From positions 1 to 37,162 of the forward strand of contig JABCYV010000017.1 in assembly GCA_013290025.1 (NCBI GenBank): 37,162 bases of DNA, given 5' to 3'. Positions 32,423 to 37,162 of this stretch are shown piece after piece. The position numbers were made by a program, and so were the translations under genes. The DNA comes from Acidobacteriota bacterium. GTDB lineage: Bacteria; Acidobacteriota; Terriglobia; Terriglobales; Acidobacteriaceae. Position 1 is the first letter of the stretch; each line of letters starts with the position of its first letter. The notes beneath the pieces were generated by a model, which saw only the letters and a list, made by a program, of their open reading frames with translations, had not been told where the DNA came from and made no database searches.

Positions 32423-33343
32423 CTACCATCCCCTGGTCTGCAGCATGTGCGCTTCATCCAGCCCGGCGACGGCCAGGCCCTTCATCGCGCCGGTGAGGTT
32501 TTCGCTAACTTCAAGTAATACTTTAGGATCGTTGAAGTGCGTGGCGGCCTGCACGATTGCCACGGCGCGCTTCGCGGCTTCCGCCGGTTCGGCGAAGGTC
32601 GTCGAATCTTTCATGAAGATGCCCGAGCCCACGAACACAGCTTCTGCCCCGAGCTGCATCACCAACGACGCGTCGGCGGGAGTGGCAATGCCGCCGGCAG
32701 AGAAATTCGGCACCGGCAGCTTCCCTTCTTTGGCGACGATTCTCACCAGCTCGTATGGAGCTTGGTGCTCTTTGGCTTTGGCGTAGAGCTCTTCTTCGCT
32801 GAGGACGGTGAGAATTTTCATCTCCTGCACGATCTGCCGAATGTGTTTGACCGCGTGGACCACATCGCCAGTGCCGGCTTCTCCCTTGGTGCGGATCATG
32901 GCCGCGCCCTCGGCAATTCGCCGCAGCGCTTCTCCCAGATTGCGCGCCCCGCACACGAATGGGACCTTGAAAGCGTGCTTATCGACGTGATGAGCTTCGT
33001 CGGCGGGAGTGAGCACCTCGGATTCATCGATGTAATCGACGCCGAGTTCTTGAAGTATTTGGGCTTCCGCAAAATGCCCGATGCGGCACTTGGCCATCAC
33101 AGGAATGGAAACCGCCGCCATGATTTCACGAATCTTCTTTGGCGAAGCCATCCGTGCTACGCCGCCTTCAGCGCGGATCTGCGCCGGCACCCGCTCGAGC
33201 GCCATCACAGCGACGGCGCCGGCCTTTTCAGCAATCGTGGCCTGCTCGGCGTTCGTCACGTCCATAATTACGCCGCCCTTTAACATTTCGGCGAGGCCGG
33301 TCTTGAGGCGAAGGCTGGTGGGGCTTCCGTTGTTCTGTGACAT
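32423..33343 (-). CDS. pdxS: Pyridoxal 5'-phosphate synthase lyase subunit PdxS
   Basis: Makes pyridoxal phosphate from ribose 5-phosphate, glyceraldehyde 3-phosphate and ammonia delivered by PdxT, in a 12+12 complex. The 306-aa TIM-barrel protein is of usual length. Asp28 is in GGVIMDVTN, the first Schiff-base Lys85 in MAKCRIGH, and the second catalytic Lys153 in [11 protein letters not shown]. The phosphate loop [13 protein letters not shown] and GSGIF motif are intact. The partner pdxT is 5.4 kb downstream on the same strand instead of directly following. A hotdog thioesterase gene lies upstream on the same strand, 187 bp away. Confidence 0.98.
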   Translation of the reverse strand: MSQNNGSPTSLRLKTGLAEMLKGGVIMDVTNAEQATIAEKAGAVAVMALERVPAQIRAEGGVARMASPKKIREIMAAVSIPVMAKCRIGHFAEAQILQELGVDYIDESEVLTPADEAHHVDKHAFKVPFVCGARNLGEALRRIAEGAAMIRTKGEAGTGDVVHAVKHIRQIVQEMKILTVLSEEELYAKAKEHQAPYELVRIVAKEGKLPVPNFSAGGIATPADASLVMQLGAEAVFVGSGIFMKDSTTFAEPAEAAKRAVAIVQAATHFNDPKVLLEVSENLTGAMKGLAVAGLDEAHMLQTRGW

Positions 33344-33455
33344 GGTTGAACTCTTTTCCGGGCCGCGAAGAATAGGCGACCCAGTGGCGCTTTGAACTTA
33401 TGCTTTATTTTACAACGCGGAGCGGGTTTTGCAGCCGAAGAGGGGATGCGGCTTA

Positions 33456-33501
33456 AGCTGCCGACTCTGCGAGTCGGCTGGACGGCCGAGGGCGGCCGTC
33501 C
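33456..33501. repeat. Twin GC-rich hairpins
   Basis: GCCGACT (33460-33466) pairs with AGTCGGC (33472-33478), directly followed by GGACGGCCG (33480-33488) and CGGCCGTCC (33493-33501). They lie between the thioesterase stop and pdxS, and could act as a processing or attenuation structure or be another intergenic repeat family. Confidence 0.5.
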
Positions 33502-33530
33502 CCACGTGGTTCATTCCAGCCCGCTGCGTG

Positions 33531-34001
33531 TTATCTCTCGACGAATTTGGCGAACATGCGTTTCGGATCGATGGCAATAAAAAGGCCGCGGCTGCGAGCC
33601 AGCACCTCGCCTTTGGCGTTTACGATTTCGGCCATGTTGACATGTCGCCGTCCTCGGACGCTCACCTCCCGCGAATCGACCCGTAGCGGCTTATTCAGCG
33701 GCACTGGCTTCAAGTACTCCACTGTGATGCGGGAGGTCAGAGCAATCACCTGACGCAGCTTATTCACCTTGCCCATCGCCTCATCCAGGATGGTAGCGAT
33801 GACCCCGCCATGGCAGTGTCCCGGAGGGCCGGTGTAGCGCTTGCCCAACCGGAAACGGCAAGCGAAGCAGCCCCGCGCTTCATCGTAGGTAAATTTGAGG
33901 CGCATACCTTCAGGGTTGTCCTTGCCGCAGGCGAAACAATAATTCCTTTGCAACTGGACGTAACGGGTATCGTGCCCGCGTCCATGAGGTTTCTTGGGCA
34001 T
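33531..34001 (-). CDS. PaaI-like hotdog-fold thioesterase
   Basis: Cytoplasmic acyl-CoA thioesterase of the PaaI/YiiD-type hotdog superfamily, 156 aa. The signature segment GHCHGGVIATILDEAMG (about residues 62-78) holds the catalytic acidic residue on the hotdog helix. Two CxxC-like pairs (CFACGKDNPEGM near 22-33 and CFACRF) recall the zinc-ribbon-like N-terminus seen in part of the family. The substrate is unknown. ATG 34001 lies 9 nt after a TAAAAT -10 (34016-34011), with no Shine-Dalgarno sequence, so the transcript is near-leaderless. It is upstream of pdxS on the same strand. Confidence 0.88.
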   Translation of the reverse strand: MPKKPHGRGHDTRYVQLQRNYCFACGKDNPEGMRLKFTYDEARGCFACRFRLGKRYTGPPGHCHGGVIATILDEAMGKVNKLRQVIALTSRITVEYLKPVPLNKPLRVDSREVSVRGRRHVNMAEIVNAKGEVLARSRGLFIAIDPKRMFAKFVER

Positions 34002-34049
34002 AGGTGAGAGATTTTATCCTGCGGCGACGGCGGAACGCATAAGAGTAGG

Positions 34050-34111
34050 GATCCTTCGACTGCGCCCGCTCACTCGCAAGCGAGTGAACGGGCTTCGCTC
34101 AGGATGACAAG
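34050..34111. repeat. REP-like palindrome
   Basis: GATCCTTCGACTGCG, then CCCGCTCACTCGC, a 2-nt loop and GCGAGTGAACGGG, then CTTCGCTCAGGATGAC. The inner stem is 13 bp with one mismatch, and the outer arms are the REP core in both orientations. Confidence 0.6.
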
Positions 34112-34118
34112 GCGTGTT

Positions 34119-34146
34119 TTGTTCTCCGAGCAAAATCCTGTATAAA
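34119..34146 (+). promoter_or_regulatory. Promoter for the BNR-repeat protein gene
   Basis: TTGTTC (34119-34124) and TATAAA (34141-34146) with 16 bp between. The transcription start is expected near 34153, with a leader of about 43 nt. Confidence 0.5.
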
Positions 34147-34195
34147 CATCGGTTTGCCATTAAGCGAATTCAAACCATCACTACTGGAGTCCGAT

Positions 34196-37162
34196 GTGAA
34201 ATTACGCTGCCGTCTGATCGTACTTCTTGCACTCGCCTGGATCGCTGCGCCGTTCAGCCCGGCATCTCCAAAGGTTCAGAAGAACAAAGATCTGGAGAAG
34301 AAGACCGAGCCGGCGAAACCTGCGGGTCAACAGGAAAGCAAGGAAGAGAAGAAAGAGGAAAAAAAAGGTGGCATGACGGCCGGCACGTTCACTGGCCTGC
34401 AGTTTCGGCTCATTGGTCCGGCCGTAGCCTCGGGACGCGTGATCGCGTTCGCGGTGAATCCCAAGAACCATGCGGAATACTACGTTGGCGTGGCGTCGGG
34501 CGGAGTGTGGAAGACGGTCAATGACGGCACAACCTGGACCCCGGTTTTCGACGGCGAAAGCTCATACTCGATCGGCTGGGTGGTGCTTGATCCCAACGAT
34601 TCCTCGGTGGTCTGGGTGGGCACGGGAGAAAGCAACAGCCAGCGCAGCGTGGCTTACGGAGACGGTGTCTATCGCTCCGATGATGGCGGCAAGAGTTGGA
34701 AGAATCTAGGGCTGAAGAAGTCGGAACATATCGGCCGCATTGTGATTGACCCACGCGATAGCAAAGTGGTGTACGTTGCGGCTGAAGGTCCCCTGTGGGG
34801 ACCGGGTGGCGATCGCGGTCTCTACAAGACGACCGACGGGGGAAAGACCTGGAAGGCAGCCCTCACCATCAGCGAAAACACGGGCGTGGTTGATGTGGCC
34901 ATGGATCCTTCCAATCCGGACGTACTCTATGCAGCGGCTTACCAGCGCCGCCGTCACGTTTTCACCTTCATCGACGGCGGACCGGAGAGTGCGATCTATA
35001 AGTCCGCCGACGCGGGCGCCACATGGAACAAGATGAAATCCGGCTTGCCAACAGAAGACATGGGCCGCATCGGGCTGGCGGTTTCACCGGCTGACCCCAA
35101 CGTGGTCTACGCAACGATCGAAGCCGCCAACGGTAAAGGCGGCATCTTCCGATCGAACGACAAAGGCGCCACCTGGGAGCGCCGCAACGAGTTCGACCAG
35201 GGCGCTTTGTACTATGCACGGGTTGTTCCGGATCCTAAGAACGTGGAGCGTATTTATATAATGAGTGTGTTCTTGCGCGTCTCCGATGACGGCGGCAAAA
35301 CCATCCGCAAGATCAACGAAGTCAATCACCACATTGATAATCACATCGTTTGGATTGATCCGGACAACACTAACCACTGTATGGTAGGCAGCGATGGCGG
35401 CGTCGCCGAAACCTACGACAACTTCACCAGTTGGCGCTTCAAATCCAATTTGCCGACGGTGCAGTTCTACGACGTTGCGGTCGATAATGCCCTTCCCTTC
35501 TACAATGTGTGCGGCGGAACGCAGGACAACTTTTCCTGGTGCGGACCTTCGCGCACGAAAAACATCAACGGGATCATGAACTCCGACTGGTACGTGACCA
35601 CAGGCGGGGATGGTTTCCGCTCGCAAGTCGATCCCGAAGATCCCAACACCGTGTATTCGGAGGCGCAATACGGCGCGCTGGTTCGTTACGACAAGCGCAC
35701 CGGCGAGGAACTCTTCATTCAGCCCTCCGAGGGTAAGGGCGAGCCGCCGCTACGCTGGAACTGGGACTCAGCGCTGATTGTCAGTCCACACTCTCATAAC
35801 CGGCTGTATTTCGCCGCTAACAAGCTCTTCCGCAGCGATGATCGCGGCAATACCTGGAAGCCGATCAGCGGTGACCTTACACGCCAAACCGATCGCAACA
35901 CGCTACCAATCATGGGAAAAGTGTGGGGCCCAGACGCTGTGGCCAAGAATCAATCCACGTCGTTCTACGGAAACATCGTTTCGCTCGCGGAGTCTCCGAA
36001 GAAAGAAAATTTGATTTACCTAGGCACGGACGACGGACTGATTCAGGTGACTCCCGACAGCGGCGCCACCTGGACGAAATACGAAAAGTTTCCTGGCGTT
36101 CCGGACAGAACTTATGTCAGCAGGCTGGCCGGCTCCCATCATGATGCCAACACGGTGTATGCCGCCTTCGACAATCACAAGAACGAAGACTTCAAACCGT
36201 ACCTCCTGAAATCCACTGATGCGGGAAAGACCTGGACTTCGATTGTCGGCGACCTCCCCGAGAACGGCCCGGTGCTGGCTTTCGCGGAAGACCCCGTCAA
36301 TCCCAGCTTGGTCTTCGCGGGTACGGAATTTGGCGCCTTCTTCAGTGTCGATGGGGGAAAGAAATGGATCCAGTTGAAGGGCGGCCTGCCCGTGATCGCG
36401 GTCCGCGACATGGTCATTCAGCCGCGAGAGCACGATCTGGTGATTGCCTCGTTCGGCCGCGGCTTTTATGTTCTCGATGACATCACACCCCTGCGCCGAC
36501 TCAAGCCGGAAGCACTGCAGCAGAGCGCAACCTTCTTTCCCGTGAAAGATATACTCCTATACATCGAGCGGCATCCGCTGGGCGGCCCGAAGAAGGCGTT
36601 CCTCGGCGATGCTCTTTACACTGCGGACAATCCGCCGTTTGGCGCAACCCTCACCTATTACTTGAAGGAGAAACTCAAGACCAAAAAAGAAGCCAGGCAG
36701 GATGCGGAAAAGGAAGCGACAAAGAAAGGTCAAACCCTTCCCTACCCGAGTCATGACATTCTTCGTGCCGAAGCAGAAGAGCCAAAGCCCGAGGTCTATT
36801 TGATGGTCTACGACGAATCGGGTGCTCCCATTCGCCGGGTTGTTGCATCGGTTGATGAAGGATTCCATCGCGTGGCCTGGGAATTGCGCTATCCCACGCC
36901 TTCCGAAACCGAAGCCGAACACGAGGGGGAAGAGTGGCCGCCGGCTACATCGCAAGGACCGCTAGTATTGCCCGGCAAGTACTCGGCACGCCTGTTCAAG
37001 AGGGTGGACGGCGCGGTCACGGAATTAGGAGGAGTATCGCAATCGTTCGCGGTCATTGCCGATGGAACTTCCGGCATGACGCCGGCGGATCGCGCGGCGC
37101 AGCAGGATTTCAATCGCAGAGTGTCGCATCTCTATCGTGCCGTGTCCGGGGCCGTCAACTCG
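34196..37162 (+). CDS. Large secreted sortilin/BNR-repeat beta-propeller protein (C-terminus off the right edge)
   Basis: At least 989 residues, open to the window end. GTG 34196 is the start: the overlapping ATG at 34194 is followed by a stop, and TGGAG lies 6 nt upstream. A signal peptide covers residues 1-23, then a Lys/Glu-rich linker to about residue 58. Residues 65-770 hold many VPS10/BNR-type repeats with the Asp-box pattern: SDDGGKSW, TTDGGKTW, SADAGATW, SNDKGATW, SDDRGNTW, STDAGKTW and SVDGGKKW, together with GxVWKT blades. About residues 780-989 form a separate domain containing a Lys/Glu-rich stretch and a FnIII-like segment (PEVYLMVYDESG). Such proteins are common in Acidobacteriota and often labelled glycosyl hydrolase, but no hydrolase active site is visible. 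Confidence 0.93.
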   Translation, partial: MKLRCRLIVLLALAWIAAPFSPASPKVQKNKDLEKKTEPAKPAGQQESKEEKKEEKKGGMTAGTFTGLQFRLIGPAVASGRVIAFAVNPKNHAEYYVGVASGGVWKTVNDGTTWTPVFDGESSYSIGWVVLDPNDSSVVWVGTGESNSQRSVAYGDGVYRSDDGGKSWKNLGLKKSEHIGRIVIDPRDSKVVYVAAEGPLWGPGGDRGLYKTTDGGKTWKAALTISENTGVVDVAMDPSNPDVLYAAAYQRRRHVFTFIDGGPESAIYKSADAGATWNKMKSGLPTEDMGRIGLAVSPADPNVVYATIEAANGKGGIFRSNDKGATWERRNEFDQGALYYARVVPDPKNVERIYIMSVFLRVSDDGGKTIRKINEVNHHIDNHIVWIDPDNTNHCMVGSDGGVAETYDNFTSWRFKSNLPTVQFYDVAVDNALPFYNVCGGTQDNFSWCGPSRTKNINGIMNSDWYVTTGGDGFRSQVDPEDPNTVYSEAQYGALVRYDKRTGEELFIQPSEGKGEPPLRWNWDSALIVSPHSHNRLYFAANKLFRSDDRGNTWKPISGDLTRQTDRNTLPIMGKVWGPDAVAKNQSTSFYGNIVSLAESPKKENLIYLGTDDGLIQVTPDSGATWTKYEKFPGVPDRTYVSRLAGSHHDANTVYAAFDNHKNEDFKPYLLKSTDAGKTWTSIVGDLPENGPVLAFAEDPVNPSLVFAGTEFGAFFSVDGGKKWIQLKGGLPVIAVRDMVIQPREHDLVIASFGRGFYVLDDITPLRRLKPEALQQSATFFPVKDILLYIERHPLGGPKKAFLGDALYTADNPPFGATLTYYLKEKLKTKKEARQDAEKEATKKGQTLPYPSHDILRAEAEEPKPEVYLMVYDESGAPIRRVVASVDEGFHRVAWELRYPTPSETEAEHEGEEWPPATSQGPLVLPGKYSARLFKRVDGAVTELGGVSQSFAVIADGTSGMTPADRAAQQDFNRRVSHLYRAVSGAVNS

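Noticed and set aside
1-37162. CRISPR array or prophage
   Set aside because: No regularly spaced direct repeats with unique spacers, and no phage structural, integrase or cas genes were found. The repeats present are palindromic and scattered.

Overview
The window reads as a piece of a moderately GC-rich bacterial chromosome, most likely from Acidobacteriota. This rests on a VWFA-related protein of the acidobacterial type, a purC-cvpA-Fis-like gene string, many short secreted or membrane hypotheticals, and REP-like palindromes built on a CTGAGCGAAGTCGAAGG core. No ribosomal RNA, CRISPR array, prophage or intact transposase was seen. The assignment is an inference from gene content, not a phylogeny.

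Layout. 1-682 is the front of an SDR oxidoreductase that runs off the left edge. 744-2289 is a secreted TPR protein with its own promoter and terminator. 2315-4209 is a leftward purC-cvpA-Fis-like unit with a clear sigma70 promoter. 4405-8316 is smc, with an unusual acidic insertion in its head domain. 8317-9030 holds REP-like DNA and a truncated GIY-YIG gene enclosed by an inverted repeat. 9033-11628 has an M20 dipeptidase and thiO. 11813-14038 is a polytopic membrane/TPR protein rich in conserved-looking histidines. 14123-15705 has a VWFA protein and a TlpA-like lipoprotein. The latter shares a nearly symmetrical promoter with a rightward operon of a family 2 glycosyltransferase, two tandem PTPS-family genes and folE (15731-18320). 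Then follow rhomboid, truB, a bifunctional nuclease and miaB.

22331-24770 is a compact ArsR-controlled operon with one secreted protein and three tandem AHSA1/SRPBCC proteins, headed by a large palindromic operator. A VapBC-type toxin-antitoxin pair, a DUF2306 protein and pdxT come next. The partner of pdxT, pdxS, lies 5.4 kb away on the same strand. The intervening DNA holds an MHS-type transporter, a sugar dehydrogenase, an odd tRNA, a membrane protein and three copies of a MITE-like element, two of them at its ends. This looks like accessory DNA that split a pdxST operon. The right end has a PaaI-like thioesterase and a large sortilin/BNR-repeat secreted protein cut off by the window edge.

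Recurring theme: at least eight genes have a TATAAT-like hexamer only 6-14 nt before the start codon and no convincing Shine-Dalgarno sequence, suggesting widespread leaderless transcripts. The most unusual items are the MITE family and the split pdxST locus, the CGC-anticodon tRNA without the alanine G3:U70 pair, the PTPS paralogue that lost its catalytic histidine, the Smc insertion, and the His-motif membrane/TPR protein.
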